From: Taudactylus pleione | Lineage: Eukaryota; Chordata; Amphibia; Anura; Myobatrachidae | Direction of reading: 5' to 3' | NCBI GenBank assembly: GCA_031769625.1 | Contig: JAUIMM010000484.1 | Span: 62,001 to 126,000 of the forward strand | Length of the DNA stretch: 64,000 bases | Shown here: positions 44,776 to 56,090 of the stretch, piece by piece | Position numbering within the stretch: the first letter of the stretch is position 1 | Layout of the letters: every line of letters starts with the position of its first letter | The notes under the pieces: generated by a model | The model's database searches: none | Told to the model about the DNA's origin: nothing | What the model saw: the letters and a program-made list of their open reading frames with translations, nothing else | Program-made: the position numbers and the translations under genes

Positions 44776-45680
44776 CTAAGGAATATGTACGACCACATAT
44801 TCCTGTGTTATCAGTCCATCCTCTGAACATTCTGAACACAACTCAGAAGAAAGTTCATATCTCTCATAAATTACATCATCTGATTTCTTCTTAATGCATT
44901 GGAACATCTTCTTAAAACATTTCACTAATATATAGAAAATCAACAACATTATCATAACAAAAAATATTAACTTTCCCAATATATGCATAATATTGCTTAA
45001 CCAATTTCCAACCTATGCGAACTAGGTACTGGGGTTTGACCAGGTGATCCAGCTGTCGGGAACTACACCCTCACGTTTATTTGTTCAGCAAATTCATTTT
45101 TAACCCGAGTAACTTCATTTAACCTCTATTTTATTTCTTCTGCATCAGAAGAATTTGTGATGTATGTATAACACTTTAATCCATATACTGTTTGTAATGT
45201 GACACAATATCCAAAGTTGCAGCTGTAAGGTAGTGTGTGCTGCATTTTAATTCAGTGTTTTATTGCTTGAAACTCTCTTGCCACAATATCTGCGATATTG
45301 TTTATTAATAAGATCCATTCCAAAAGAATTCACCAGTAATCATTTATAAGCTCTATGCCCACACATATATAACGGGCCTTGTGGTAGTGTCATGGCTTAC
45401 TAGACAATGTGTTAAAAAAGCATTATAAGGAACATTACAACGGGCACTCGTTTCATGCATGGTTTCTTCTTGCTTGTTACATTCTGCGATACGATGATTG
45501 TATGTTTTATTGTGCCCCTACATTCCTTCTGTTATTACACAGTTTATTAATGCACTCACATATATTTTTTTATTAGGTTTCGTGTATTTAATAATCTCTA
45601 AAAGATCCCCAAACAAGCTTAGTTCTGAAAGGTCCTCTTTGTAAGATTGTGTTACAAACACTGGTTCCCAAATAAGTACC
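44776..45680 (-). pseudogene. env: Second ERV env relic (transmembrane part)
   Basis: The only open part is 44776-44988: a hydrophobic span (LIFFVMIMLLIFYILV) followed by a Cys/Lys-rich cytoplasmic tail. Upstream on the minus strand, recognisable but stop-riddled pieces include AAHTTLQLQL, an NWLSN membrane-proximal segment and a cysteine-rich stretch. The layout parallels the env TM at 11465-12364 but the sequence is a different, older lineage. No gag or pol is linked. Confidence 0.5.
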
Positions 45681-45754
45681 TTCAGCTACTGTACCATTTT
45701 GTTAAAACACATGATGTCGTCCTGATCATACAGATCTGCCCAGCTATTTTGTTG

Positions 45755-45985
45755 CTCATGGCGTAGCGTGCAGGTCTCTGAGTCGCACCATGGAGTTGTG
45801 GCATGGCGTGCAGGCCTCTGAGTCGCGCCATGGACTTGTGGCGTACCGTGGTATTCTTCAACGAAGGATATGCTACGGCATGTAATACAGTGCTTAACCG
45901 CTGGGTGGCGAGTGCTCCACTGTTGTAATTGCATGTAATACAGTGCTTAACCGCTGGGTGGCGAGTGCTCCACTGTTGTAATTTG
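45755..45985. repeat. Two short tandem duplications
   Basis: A unit of about 54 bp (gcatgtaatacagtgcttaa ... ccactgttgtaatt) occurs twice (45877-45930 and 45931-45982). Just before it ggcgtgcaggtctctgagtcg-type units also occur twice (45757 and 45803). Confidence 0.8.
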
Positions 45986-46079
45986 TACTGAATGCCTTGT
46001 ACTGAATGCCATACTGTTAAACTTACAGTAAATTGGATGGATATCACATTCACAGCATTTGCATGTTCGCACAACCAAT

Positions 46080-47546
46080 ATTTTTAATGTCACATAATGT
46101 ACATACAGTACAGTACTGTACCGTACAGTAAGATCTTATAACAGGATGCAAATTACTGCACATACAGTATTGTACAAACCGTGCAGTAACTGAACAGTAG
46201 AGAAGTTGCCCGAGTTGTTATCACGGTATAACCGATACTGTAGATTAATGAGATGCACGCACAGCTTTCACTGAGATGGGATGAATTACAGTATGACAAT
46301 TTTTTTTTAATTTAAAAACAGCAGCGGGAGGAGTGCACAAGGATGTGGCCGCTCTGTGCGGTTCACTGTAGCTGTCGTGTGGGCTAGTGGTTGGGTTCGA
46401 TCCCTGGAAAAGAATATACCGTACCGTATACTGTATATTTTTTTATTGGCACTGTCTGCTCTGGACACTATAGTCAAACTACTGTAGTAGTGTTGTACTG
46501 TAATACTGTAGTGTTGTTGTTTAAAAGGCTGCTTAAAAGTAAGACATTACAAACTGATTGTGTGTTTAAATAGTGCAAAACTTTCGTCAATGTCTGCACT
46601 GTGGTGGCTGTCTGCTTTGAGGGGTTGCAATGGGATTTCAAGCGCATGCCCAGTGGAGGGGTTACAATGGGATCTGTGGCGCCAAGCCATATGCCATGTA
46701 GCACTATGCCATGGCGTATGCAAGATCATCACTGCGCATGCGCAGTTGTCTGTATTACTACAGTACTGTATGGTATGCTGTTGAATTTTCACCCTTGTGC
46801 CACTCTGCGCTGTCCAAGACTTGTACACAATAGTAATTTCATGACTTCAGAAACCGCTACAGTAGTACGCTCTTTTTGAGAAGGAAGCCTCTAAATTATA
46901 AACTGACTATGCTCTGTATTACAAACTAACTGTACGCCTAAAGCGCAAAACGCAAACATGCGACAACGTAGATGCAGTCTCAGCCTTACACACTATAGCG
47001 ACATCTCTTGGACTGTATCTGAGAGTGGTTTCTGTCTGTTAGAGAGCTCTCTGTGTTCAAATCTGACTGTGCATTTGAAGCACAAAATAGCGTTGCATCG
47101 CAAACTTGTGACAATGGTGATGCTGTTCCAACCTTGCACACTATAGTGATTTCTCATGTCCAGTAAGTAGTAGTGGGATCTGTATGAGAGAGAGCTCTCT
47201 GTATTACACAGTTGGCGCTATGGTGGCTGTCAGCCATCTGCGATGGAATAGAAATGGAGGGGGTACAATGGGATCAGTGGCGCCAAGCTATACACCATGT
47301 AGCGCTATGCCATGGCATATGGAAGATCATCACTGAGCATGCGCAGTTGGCTGTATTACTGCAGTACTGTACGATATGCTGTTGAATTTTCATCTCTGGC
47401 GGGCGCATGCCCAGTAGGAGGGTTGCGATGGGATTTCTGGCGCATGCCCAGTGGGCCGAGAGTCATACACAGTGCATCAGGTCCCTTCCCCCAAAGCAAG
47501 CAAGAGCCTCTCATTACCATAATAAAGGATGCTTTGTTAATCCATT
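46080..47546. repeat. Diverged duplication of a 170-bp block
   Basis: About 46650-46790 and 47256-47390 share tacaatgggatc, gtggcgccaagc, ccatgtagc, gcatgcgcagttg and tatgctgttgaattttca in order. The 46080-46520 part is rich in gtactgta-type palindromic words. A GGGTTCGATCCC word at 46393 resembles a B box but no A box is convincing. No gene. Confidence 0.6.
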
Positions 47547-47878
47547 TAGTGTCACACCTAGAATCATCTCCAGACCTTTTACCTGCTTAATTTATAATGA
47601 AATAACGAAGGAATAGCCCACACCTGTCCATGAAATAGTTTTTCAGTTGATAGTCCCATTACTTTTGGCCCCTTAAAAAGTGGGAGGCACATATAGAAAC
47701 CGTTGTAATTCCTACACCGTTCACCTGATTTGGATGTAATTACCCTCAAATTAAATCTGAAAGTCTGCAGTTAAAGCACATCTTGTTTGTTTCATTTCAA
47801 AGCCATTGTGGTGGTGAATAGAGGCCAAAATATGAAAATTCTGTCAATGTCCCAATATTTATGCACCTGACTGTACAT
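47547..47878. mobile_element. Truncated Tc1 copy (5' terminal part)
   Basis: Nearly identical to 25527-25849 (gtcacacctagaatca ... cacctgactgta), that is the transposon end and untranslated region without transposase. It ends at the same TIR, followed by TA. It lies inside the decayed gypsy pol region. Confidence 0.88.
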
Positions 47879-47879
47879 C

Positions 47880-48405
47880 ATGAAATCCAAGTATGGAGCT
47901 GGCAGCGAAGAGCCTTGCACAAGGACTGATCTCAGAACCACTTTACCCAGAGGACTAATTATAGGTAGACATCGTTGGTGACAGTGAGGAAACCAGGACA
48001 AAATCTGAGGCTTGTTCCAATCCAAAGTCGGAATGTACAGGTGTAACCACGGAAGAGTCAAGATGATTGGACTCTCAGCTGAGGGAAGTACATAGAAGGA
48101 AATCTGTTCATTATGGAAAACACCAACTTGCATGGTCTGGCTCTGAGTCTGGTAATCGACAGTTGCCAAAGCAATCTTTCTACCATCCCCTCCAATCACG
48201 CAGAAAGGAACCTACAGAGACTCACAGGTACAGTAATTCCATATTCTTGAAATTTTTCGTCCCTAATGAAGTCACCATTGGCACAGGAGTCAAGAAAAGA
48301 CTCAAGCAATTTGGGTGACTGTTTCAATAGTATGAGCACCTCGATGGTGAACTGAGATGAGTTTTTCTCCTTTGGGGTGTGAATTGAACCTATCTCGGCC
48401 CTCAA
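47880..48405 (-). pseudogene. pol: Decayed Ty3/gypsy protease region
   Basis: In two frames: FLDSCANGDFIRDEKFQEYG (48196-48405; the active-site DSGA reads DSCA) and then VGVFHNEQISFYVLPSAESP, ILTLPWLHLYIPTLDWNKPQ and ILSWFPHCHQRC, the conserved block after gypsy protease. The fragment ends at the Tc1 copy. Inactive. Confidence 0.82.
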
Positions 48406-48725
48406 GGCCGCATCTCATCATCAGCATTTACCGCTCATGCCACCTCCACCTACAGCATCTGCCTGTGGCCTTGCTACATTTATCACCTAGGTCATATCTT
48501 GGCCCTCAAGGCCGCAACTTCTCACCTAAGCCACATCTTGGCCCTCAAAGCCGCACCTTGGCCCTCATGGCCGCAACTTATTATCTGAGTCGTACGTCGG
48601 CCATCAAGGCCACATATTGCCATCCAAGTCACATCTCAGCCCTGAAAGTCGCACCTAATCAAACTGGTCACAAAAAAGCGACCATTCCAGCACAGCAACT
48701 ATCATTTTCAACTGTGCCAGCCTGA
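48380..48725. repeat. GGCCCTCAAGGCCGCA-type short repeats in gag end
   Basis: Six or more imperfect units of about 30-50 bp (tcggccctcaaggccgca and variants) occupy the position of the gag C-terminus of the decayed gypsy. The plus-strand open frame across it is not believed. Confidence 0.6.
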
Positions 48726-48833
48726 ACCACCATCCGCCGCTACATACCTAGTGATCACTGTATAGCCGTGTAAGCCCCTACTGTCCCAAATATTAAGTCC
48801 ATGCAGCACCCCAAGTACCAGTGATCGAAGTTA

Positions 48834-49418
48834 GGGCCTGATTCAGACCCGGACGCTAAGCTGCGAGCGCACGCTATGGCCGATAATCGCACATTTGCGC
48901 ATGCGTATATATGCGCATGCGTGAGTCACTCAGTGCGCTCAGGAATTGTGCGCTCGTAGTACACAGACTGGACGCTAATTTGAGTGACAGATAGCGCCAT
49001 TTATGGGTGGTAACAGGGGAAGGGTTTGTGAACGGGGGAGTGAAAGTGCAAACGCAGGCGTGTCTAGGCATCTAAACGGTGTTTTAGGGGTGTGCATAAT
49101 TTTAGCAAAGAAGCGTCATTGTACACGTCACTTGGTTGCATTTTAGCCTGCAGTGATAGCAGTGTCTGCGGTGGGGTAGGGTCTAACTCAAGCGCTGTGT
49201 GCTGCTCCAATGGCTCCGATTAATTACACACTTCTTGGAGATGACGTGTGCTAAGAAAGAAAGGTGGGCGTCTTTATACTGGCGTGCGTTCGCCCTGCCA
49301 TCGCTCTCTAAGGCATAGAGGGCGTCCTTCCACCAGACAATGCGATCGCAGCATTTGCATCCCTGCCCCTTTTGGCAGCGTGAGAGTGCAGCTTAGTGAC
49401 CAGGTCTGAATGAGCTCC
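48834..49418. mobile_element. Harbinger-type MITE inside decayed gypsy gag
   Basis: Ends GGGCCTGATTCAGACC and GGTCTGAATGAGCTCC, TSD TTA (48831-48833 and 49419-49421). Interior shared with 21926-22524. Confidence 0.85.
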
Positions 49419-49465
49419 TTAGCTGAAAGGGAAAATCAGGGGGCTGTTATTGGTGGAAGACCTTG

Positions 49466-49753
49466 TTAGTTTGGCTCTAGGGGTCTTACAAAGTGACTTA
49501 CTGGTGAACATAACAGGTCCCCATCAAATTTTGCAGGGCAAGGGATTTTCAGTGGAGATGACACCCCTATGACTTGAATAGGTGCTGCGGCAAATGGAGC
49601 ATGTTGTACTTGAGGAGGTTGTAATGCATCAACCGGCTGCATAAGTGCCTGCAGGTATTGTATTATCTGGGACTGGGACTCTTCCTGCTTCTCCACTCTG
49701 GTGAGGAGATGGTACAGAAGCTCTTTTGCTGAAGGTTTACCAGCAGCATCCAT
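49466..49753 (-). pseudogene. gag: Decayed Ty3/gypsy Gag N-terminus
   Basis: Starts at an ATG (MDAAGKPSAKELLYHLLTRV) with a coiled-coil-like segment, then KIPCPAKFDGDLLCSPVSHF, equivalent to the KKFDGNPKLCRGFLNQC block of the intact chromovirus Gag. The frame ends soon after. The order gag, protease, integrase tail and LTR on the minus strand ties 43615-50790 together as one element. Confidence 0.82.
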
Positions 49754-49779
49754 GACATTATATCCAGAGGGTAGTTAGG

Positions 49780-50080
49780 CAGAGACGCCGAGAGGGGGGT
49801 GGGAGCGGGTACTAATTATCCGGGCCCTGGCTGCTGAAGGGGCCTGGCGCTGCTCCCCCTCCCTCTTAAATCACAGCAGCCCTGCACATGCTGTCTCCTA
49901 TACCTGTGGGGTGGAGCGATCACGCCCCCCTGTGGCTTTGCGCCGGGCTGGGGGAATCAGCGCACAGTGGCATTGCTAAAATCTTTTTTTTCTTGTAAAC
50001 AAATCCTGAGGGGGCGTGGTCATGAATAGGCTACACCCCTCCTTTCATCTGGGCCCGGGCGGCCTATCTACGCCCCTGCT
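49780..50080. mobile_element. Possible hAT-type MITE
   Basis: Begins CAGAGACGCCGAGAGG and ends GGCCTATCTACGCCCCTG. The flanking 8-mers (tagttagg and ctggtagg) match only partly, so the family call is tentative. GC-rich and non-coding. Confidence 0.4.
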
Positions 50081-50082
50081 GG

Positions 50083-50790
50083 TAGGTACTGGTCAGGAGA
50101 ATGAAAGAGACTGTAGACAAGCAGGAGCGAACAACGACAGCAACTTAATGCAGGAGTGCAAGAACAGGAACAGTTTTTTCATGAGACCTAATACTCTGGC
50201 ACTATTTGTGCTCAGAGTCTCCCTTTTATAGAGAGGACATTTGAATTTGGAGCAGAATGTGACGTCACGCGTTTGGTGCTTAAGGTGGCCACACACATGG
50301 CGATCTGCAGACGATCAGCCAATGTGTACGATTTGTGTACGATTTCCCTAGAAACTCTCCCTGGCAGCTCTGCACACGATCTGCACACAATTTGGTGTCC
50401 AATCTTCAAATGATCTCTCCTGCATCCAGACTTTCACAGTGCATTGTGTCCTAGATTGTCAGATCTGCCCTACTGCACGGCAGTTCTGAAGATGCGATGT
50501 GCGACCAGCAGGGACGCGCATCGCATCGTGATCGTGAGTGGGGACTCACGATTTACTCATGATTTGGCCATATTTTACATGATCTGTCGTTCCAATGTGT
50601 CGGAATCGGCCAGATCGGGTAAAATATCGCTATGTGTGTGGCCAGCATTACTTTTACTTTTAATTTCTAGCAAGTCAGCAAACGCACTACTAGGGAGCTG
50701 TGGCTCCCTGCACACAACAGCAAGAAAGAGGACCATCTCCGCCGGACCCGGTAAGTAAGCCCCAGGCTCCAGCACGCTGCGACTCATGGT
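50083..50790 (-). repeat. Decayed Ty3/gypsy, 5' LTR, interrupted
   Basis: Colinear with 43615-44045 apart from a MITE at 50281-50650. It lies upstream of the gag fragment on the minus strand, as expected of the 5' LTR. Exact termini are uncertain. Confidence 0.65.
50281..50650. mobile_element. MITE with GGTGGCCACACACATGG ends
   Basis: Inverted termini TAAGGTGGCCACACACATGG and ATGTGTGTGGCCAGCATTA. The interior has many cgatctgcag/acgatttgtgta words. No ORF. Confidence 0.7.
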
Positions 50791-51350
50791 TGTTGAGACA
50801 CATCACCGAAATGGTTGTGACACACCTGAGTTTGGCTCGCCACCTTTCCCCCCTTAAATTGCACAATCGCTCCCTAACAGTCAATCATTCTACGTCCAAG
50901 TCATCACTGCGACTGACATCGTAATTCAATTGTGGCACATGCGCAATGCAACTCAGATGAATGCGAAGCACAGAAAAAAATCGCTCAGTTCAACATCGCG
51001 ACCAGGGGCGCAGAGATGGAGGGGCACAGCGGGTCCGCTGTCTGATCTCCTCCCTCCCTCACCTGTCAGCGGCAGTAGCCTGTGTGTGCACAGCACATGC
51101 TGCTATTTGTAGGGCTGCGGTATGACCAGGGGGCTGCTGCAGCCGCTTAGCAGTAGCAGTGTCCTCTGGCTGTGCAGGGGAGGAGCGATCACATTGATTG
51201 CACCCCATCCTGGATTTGCCCCTGGTTGAGAGGCACATAGCAACCCCTTTAGATCTACGTCTCTTTACATTAGGCCATGCCCTCCCAAAAGTACCAGGGC
51301 CCGGAACAGCTCTCTACAGCTCTGATTGTGTCCACCGCTGAATCAGGCTC
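50791..51350. other. Non-coding, includes a GC-rich repeat
   Basis: 51003-51224 runs from caggggcgcagagatgg to ggatttgcccctgg, resembling a hAT MITE, but no matching TSD is seen. The rest is not recognised. Confidence 0.35.
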
Positions 51351-51351
51351 T

Positions 51352-51511
51352 GGGGCAGATGTACAGTTTCTTGCCTTGGAGAGTGATAAAGTGGACAGTG
51401 ATAAACTACCACCCAAACAGCTGCTTTCTATTTTCAAACACAGCCTGTAACATGACAGTTAGGAGATGAGTGGCTGGTAGTTTATCACTCTCTAATTTAT
51501 CACTTTCCCCC
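51352..51511. mobile_element. MITE, GATGTATCAAGCC family, diverged
   Basis: Begins ggggcagatgtacagtttct and ends with tttatcactttccccca. The interior has the family words gataaagtgga and its inverted partner. Confidence 0.55.
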
Positions 51512-51519
51512 AGTTTTAA

Positions 51520-52085
51520 ATTCTGACATAAATCTTTTATATACAATTAATTGGTCTGTTTGTTTGTTGGTTTGTTTGTCTGTCTGTCCGGTTATGCATT
51601 TGGACACCCCTGCACCGATTGGGATGAAACCAATATGAGGTGGTTCAATTGGATCCTGGCCATGTTTTAGGGGGGGGGGGTTAGGGTTCCGGTAGGACCT
51701 CCCGTTGGTGTACGCTGTGCAGAACTTTGACACAGGGAGCCTGTTCCGAGCCTTCCACTGGATGGATTTGGATGAAAACTTCACAGAATAATAACATTGG
51801 ATCCCAGAAGACATACTAGGGGCTTCCGGTCAGACCTCCCATTGGTGTATGCTGAGCAGAACTTTGACCCGGGGATGCTGTTCAGAACTATGACCTGGGG
51901 AGCCTGTTCTGGACCTTCCACTGGATGAATATGGATGATAACTTCACAGAGGGGTGGCAATTGGTTCGAGAAGCCTAATGGAGTGGTTGGGGTCCTGGTA
52001 GGACCTGACAGCAGAGTGCTCCGGGCATAACTTTGACCCAGGAAGTCTGTTCTAGGCCTTCCACTAGATGGATTTAGATGACTAC
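51520..52085. mobile_element. Helitron-like 5' sequence with internal tandem units
   Basis: ttgtctgtctgtccggttat followed by caccgattgggatgaaacc resembles the 5' part of Helitron-like elements (recollection). From 51700 a unit with aactttgac-c-gg(g)a-gcctgttc and ccttccactggatg repeats three times at about 150-170 bp. No ORF with motifs. Confidence 0.4.
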
Positions 52086-52477
52086 TGTATAAAAGCGAAA
52101 ATTTGTACTTCTGTCTTTATATACAAATCTACAGTTTACAAGCCATGATCGTGAAATTTTACATACGAGCGTATTAAAACACGGCGGAGGCAACTAAAAA
52201 AATTTGAAATCGGAATGAATTACTGTTCATTTTTAATTAATGAACAACCACAATTTTGCATAGCATTCGCCCTCTACAGGTCAGGTACGGAATTACAAAA
52301 GGATTTAGCTTATCTACTATTTTTTCTTTTCTATCTTCTCTACTAAATCGAAATTAATTACTGTTAATTTTTAATTAATTAAAAGCCACAATTTTTGCAT
52401 AGAATTTGCCCTCTACAGGTCAGGTACAGAATTAGAAAAGGATTTAGCTTATCTACTATTTTTTCTTTTCTATCTTC
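52086..52477. repeat. Diverged copies of Helitron 5' sequence
   Basis: gtacttctgtctttatatac, aatctacagtttacaagc and catacgagcgtattaaaaca at 52105-52185 recur at 52515-52585, and a 100-bp block around 52250-52350 recurs near 52390-52470. This suggests nested or tandem copies of one element. Confidence 0.6.
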
Positions 52478-53214
52478 TCTACTATATAAAAATTAAAAAT
52501 TATCCTTCTGTACTTCTATCTTTCTATACAAATCCACAGTTTACAAGCGAAGATCGTGACATTTTACATACGAGCGTATTAAAACATGGCGGAGGCAACT
52601 AAAAAATTTTTCAATGGAAATGAATTACTGTTCATTTTTAATTAATTAAAAAACACAATTTTTGATGTACGCTCATTGTTGGGCCTCACGGCATATGGGT
52701 AGGGCCTCAGAGCAAGCGTTTTGTGTTGTCATGTTTTGTCATGATCTTAATGTTTATTATCAAAGAGAGCTTTAGCAGGCTTTGCCAGCATTCTCAGCTC
52801 TCTGACTATACCAAATTATGCAACAACATTCACTTCTTTCTTCCAACTGTGTCAAAATTATGACTTTGCAAGGACCCTGCTGTACTGTGAGCTGCCAAAA
52901 TATTACACCTGGAATGCTTCTCCAAAAGTTTTTCTGCGCAGAAAACAGGGAGTCGCTTTAGATGGTCATCCTGGTATCAGAGCAACAGAAGCTCTTGGCC
53001 GTGTTTACACTGTACATCCTACAAATTTTTAATGCTTCTATCTCCAAAGTTTGCTTTACACCATTACAGGTCCTACTTCCTTCGAAGACCTTAGGACTGT
53101 TGATGGGGAAGTTTGTCACACTTTTCGTGAGGCCTGCCTAAGGAGAGGTTGGTTGGAGGATGATGTGTAACAAACATTCTTAAAATCCCGGGCAAAGCCG
53201 GGTACTCCAGCTAG
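52478..53214 (+). mobile_element. Helitron, deleted
   Basis: Begins TCTACTATATAAAA and ends with a hairpin CCCGGGCAAAGCCGGG (53187-53202), then tactccag and CTAG, followed by T. TC...CTRR ends with a 3' hairpin about ten bases from the terminus are the Helitron signature. A second, decayed CTAG end (53274-53277) follows. Only a helicase fragment remains inside. Confidence 0.85.
52880..53170 (+). pseudogene. Helitron helicase fragment
   Basis: Plus strand reads LLYCELPKYYTWNASPKVFLRRKQ, ALGRVYTVHPTNF, a stop, then TGPTSFEDLRTVDGEVCHTFREACLRRGWLEDD. This is the conserved block before the PIF1-like helicase motifs of Helitron Rep/Hel proteins. The Rep nuclease and the helicase motifs themselves are absent. 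Confidence 0.85.
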
Positions 53215-53439
53215 TCACATAATAAAACTTAGTAACTTGAAGATTTAAACCCAGGCAATACCGTGTACTTCAGCTAGTATAATATATGAAGCAAGCCAAT
53301 TCATGAATATTTATTGATTAAGCTGATTTATCAATATAAGCCGTTAATCAGTTGTCATCTAACTATAGTGACATTTGGCAGCTCCAGATGAATCATTCAA
53401 GAACTTACATGTTACTGCAACTTTATTTTGAATTCCAGG

Positions 53440-53568
53440 AAAAATTGATCAGCTGCTAACTGTAATTTTTCAAACACATCCTGTAAAGTGACAGTTCGGA
53501 GCTGATTGGTTAGTACTTTATCTCAGTCCACCTTATCTCTCTCCACGGCTTAGTATATACACCCCTTA
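53440..53568. mobile_element. MITE fragment, GATGTATCAAGCC family
   Basis: gtgacagttcggagctgatt, ggttagtactttatctc and ctctccacggctta match the right half of the family; the left half is missing. Confidence 0.5.
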
Positions 53569-53570
53569 AT

Positions 53571-55041
53571 CTCATGGCGGTTGCAGATTGACAACAGTGT
53601 TTACATCAGCAGTACAAAACTACTACTACAGTATTATAACTACTAAACAGTCACAAAACTGTCCACATATAAAAAGTAGGACACACTCCGCAGTCTCTCT
53701 GTGTAAGCTTAGTTAGTTTTTACATAAATCTGAAGGGACGATTATAACAGTAGTAGCCCAGCAGCTTGTTGAGGATGTTGGCTTCAATGAAACGGTTTGT
53801 CTACTTGAGTTAAAGTCCAAGCTTCCATCACATAATGCTCTTCTCTAGAAAGATTATATCTGCTATGTGGTGCAGCAAGTTAAACTTGCTGTAGTAAAAC
53901 AACATCATTGGCTTTCGCCTGTGACATCTGGACATCGAAGTACACAAGCCAGTCTTATATTAGCTTAACAGCACCTTGATTACTGTAGGTGAAGAATTCA
54001 GCTGTAGAAGTGCATTATTTGAGTGCAGAGCTTTTACTATAGGACACACTGGCAAAAACATTGCCGATCATTACTAGACACAATGACGGCACATGATATT
54101 CCAACAGATAAAGGTCATGTTTTTGTAAAAAGAGATACAGCTGAGCACTACAAAATAATAACTAAATAGATTTTTGTTTTTTTCAATAACAATAAAAGGT
54201 TTTACTGGAGGCTCCAGACCAGAATCAGCTGATTCGCTTCATCTGAGCATATAGCAGAAACACAATAAATCGGCGCACACATACAAAAAGTGAAGGACTT
54301 AATTGTCTGAAGTACGTAATGTACTAAAAACAACGTTTCTGTATTTAGAATATTATGCCCTTGAGTATATGTGTGTGTGTATTCTTCATGTTAGTGATAC
54401 GTGTTGTACGTGACAAAGCAGCTCACAATCCGATTGTTGCTATCAAGGTGAAAACGCTGTCAATGTTTCTGATCAGGGGCAGAACGATGGGAGACAATGG
54501 AGGCGCCTGCCGCCGGGCTCCAGCTCTGAAGGGACACCTCCTCCATTGTCCACAACATATTCACCCCACCTAGGTCTTAAACTATGTACCCGGAGTGTAC
54601 CGTCACGGCCGCCCAATACATGACACCCCTTCCCGTCACACGAGAAGCCACCATACACTAGTGGAGGGCTCCATGTCAGACCATCAGCTGCTGCCTTCGT
54701 CTATCTATAGCCTGTCTGCATGCGCATTGTTACATTACAGTGTCAGTGGCTGTGACTGGATGGGGAGGATGGGACGGACGGGGGGCACCAAATTATAACT
54801 TGCCTCCGGGCGTCTGGGATGAACTTACGACACTGTTTCTGATAGTACAACTTTATTTTCTTTACTATAAAACAAAAATGTGCACGATACTGTGGGAACC
54901 TCATGACTATGATGAAAGGGTGCTCAAGTATAAGCTGTAGAGAACATAGCACAAAGCTAGTAGCTGTTCATTTTTATATTGATCATTAATGCATTCAAAT
55001 ATGGCAATTATATAGCACAGACATCCATTTCCTAGTAAATA
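53571..55041. other. Non-coding stretch
   Basis: No gene recognised. 54470-54660 is GC-richer and begins caggggcagaacgatggg, possibly a hAT end, but a partner was not found. Confidence 0.35.
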
Positions 55042-55049
55042 TATTAGTA

Positions 55050-55404
55050 CAGGGGTTCCCAAACTTCGTTTTCAAGGCAGCCTAACAGTCCCAGGGGAAG
55101 ATGTGTTAAGCTTTGGAGAGACATAATAGAGATAAAGCACCATCCAATCAGATCTGAACTGTCACGTTACAGGCTTTGTTTGAAAAATAACAGTAGCTGT
55201 ATAGTTGGTACTTTATCTCTCTCCACTTTATTGCTCTCCAAGGCTTGATACATCTCCCCCCAGGTTTTAAGGATATTCATGCTTGTGCACAGATGATAAA
55301 ATCAAACTGACTGAGGTACTAATTAAGTCACCTGTGCTTAAGCATGGATATCCTGAAAACCTGGACTGTTAGGGTGCCTTGAGGTCCGAGTTTGGGAACC
55401 ACTG
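55050..55404. mobile_element. hAT-type MITE with a nested MITE
   Basis: Ends CAGGGGTTCCCAAACTTCG and CGAGTTTGGGAACCACTG, perfect 8-bp TSD TATTAGTA (55042-55049 and 55405-55412). Without the inner element it is about 190 bp and nearly palindromic. Confidence 0.87.
55096..55260. mobile_element. MITE, GATGTATCAAGCC family, nested
   Basis: From ggaagatgtgttaagctt to ggcttgatacatctccccc, with CAGG on both sides (55092-55095 and 55261-55264). Confidence 0.75.
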
Positions 55405-55412
55405 TATTAGTA

Positions 55413-55936
55413 TTTTAAATATTCCTGACATTTCCTTAAAACTCTCTATATCAGGCTACCTTTACATTCTTATATTTCTTATAGTTTTACATGATATAAC
55501 TTGTTTGTAATGGATTTCAAAATACAGCATTATGTAACATCTTGTCAATTTGTTAGTGATAACAAAGGATAAATTATCGTTAATTAATTTCTGAGGTTCC
55601 AAATAAAAAACAAACCAAAGAAAACCTTTAATAATCCTATAATGGACTCATGTGTCATCACAATTATGCCCTTTGTTCATGGTTTTACCATTGTGTCGCT
55701 TATGAATCATATGCAAATACACACACACACACGACAAACAACTATTAATAGTCATTTGACTTTGATGTGAACACTTCTCCAGGATGTCTGTGGCAGGTTT
55801 CTACATATATCTATGTGTAATATAACCTTCATGTATACTTTAGTTTTAATCTACCTTATACTTTTATTAAAGTTTACTTTCTACAATGTTATAATTCAAT
55901 CAAATATACAACAACTACATTTAAATCATATTCGCA
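55413..55936. other. AT-rich stretch
   Basis: Only a short (AC)n tract at 55718-55732. No gene. Confidence 0.4.
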
Positions 55937-56090
55937 TTTTCTACTCGAGGGTCATTAGGGATCCACAGGGATACCTTGGGTATAGGCTTGGCTCCTGCCA
56001 TGGGCACCACACAGTTAAAGATTTTCATCCCAGGATGCAACGGGTCACCTCCTATACCCCGCCCCCAGGCCAAGGCACCTCAGTTTCAAT
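55937..56090. repeat. DIRS left terminal repeat
   Basis: Inverse of 61070-61200 (aggcttggctcctgccatgg, gcaccacacagttaaagat, cccaggatgca). Its first 50 bases are the complement of 60820-60864. Confidence 0.9.

Noticed and set aside
46385..46400. tRNA-derived promoter (GGGTTCGATCCC)
   Set aside because: No convincing A box or cloverleaf upstream.
48357..48725. 122-codon plus-strand protein
   Set aside because: Antisense to the decayed gypsy gag end, built of short ggccctcaaggccgca repeats.
49780..50080. Firm hAT call
   Set aside because: Ends are suggestive but the flanking 8-mers do not match well; kept only as a tentative feature.
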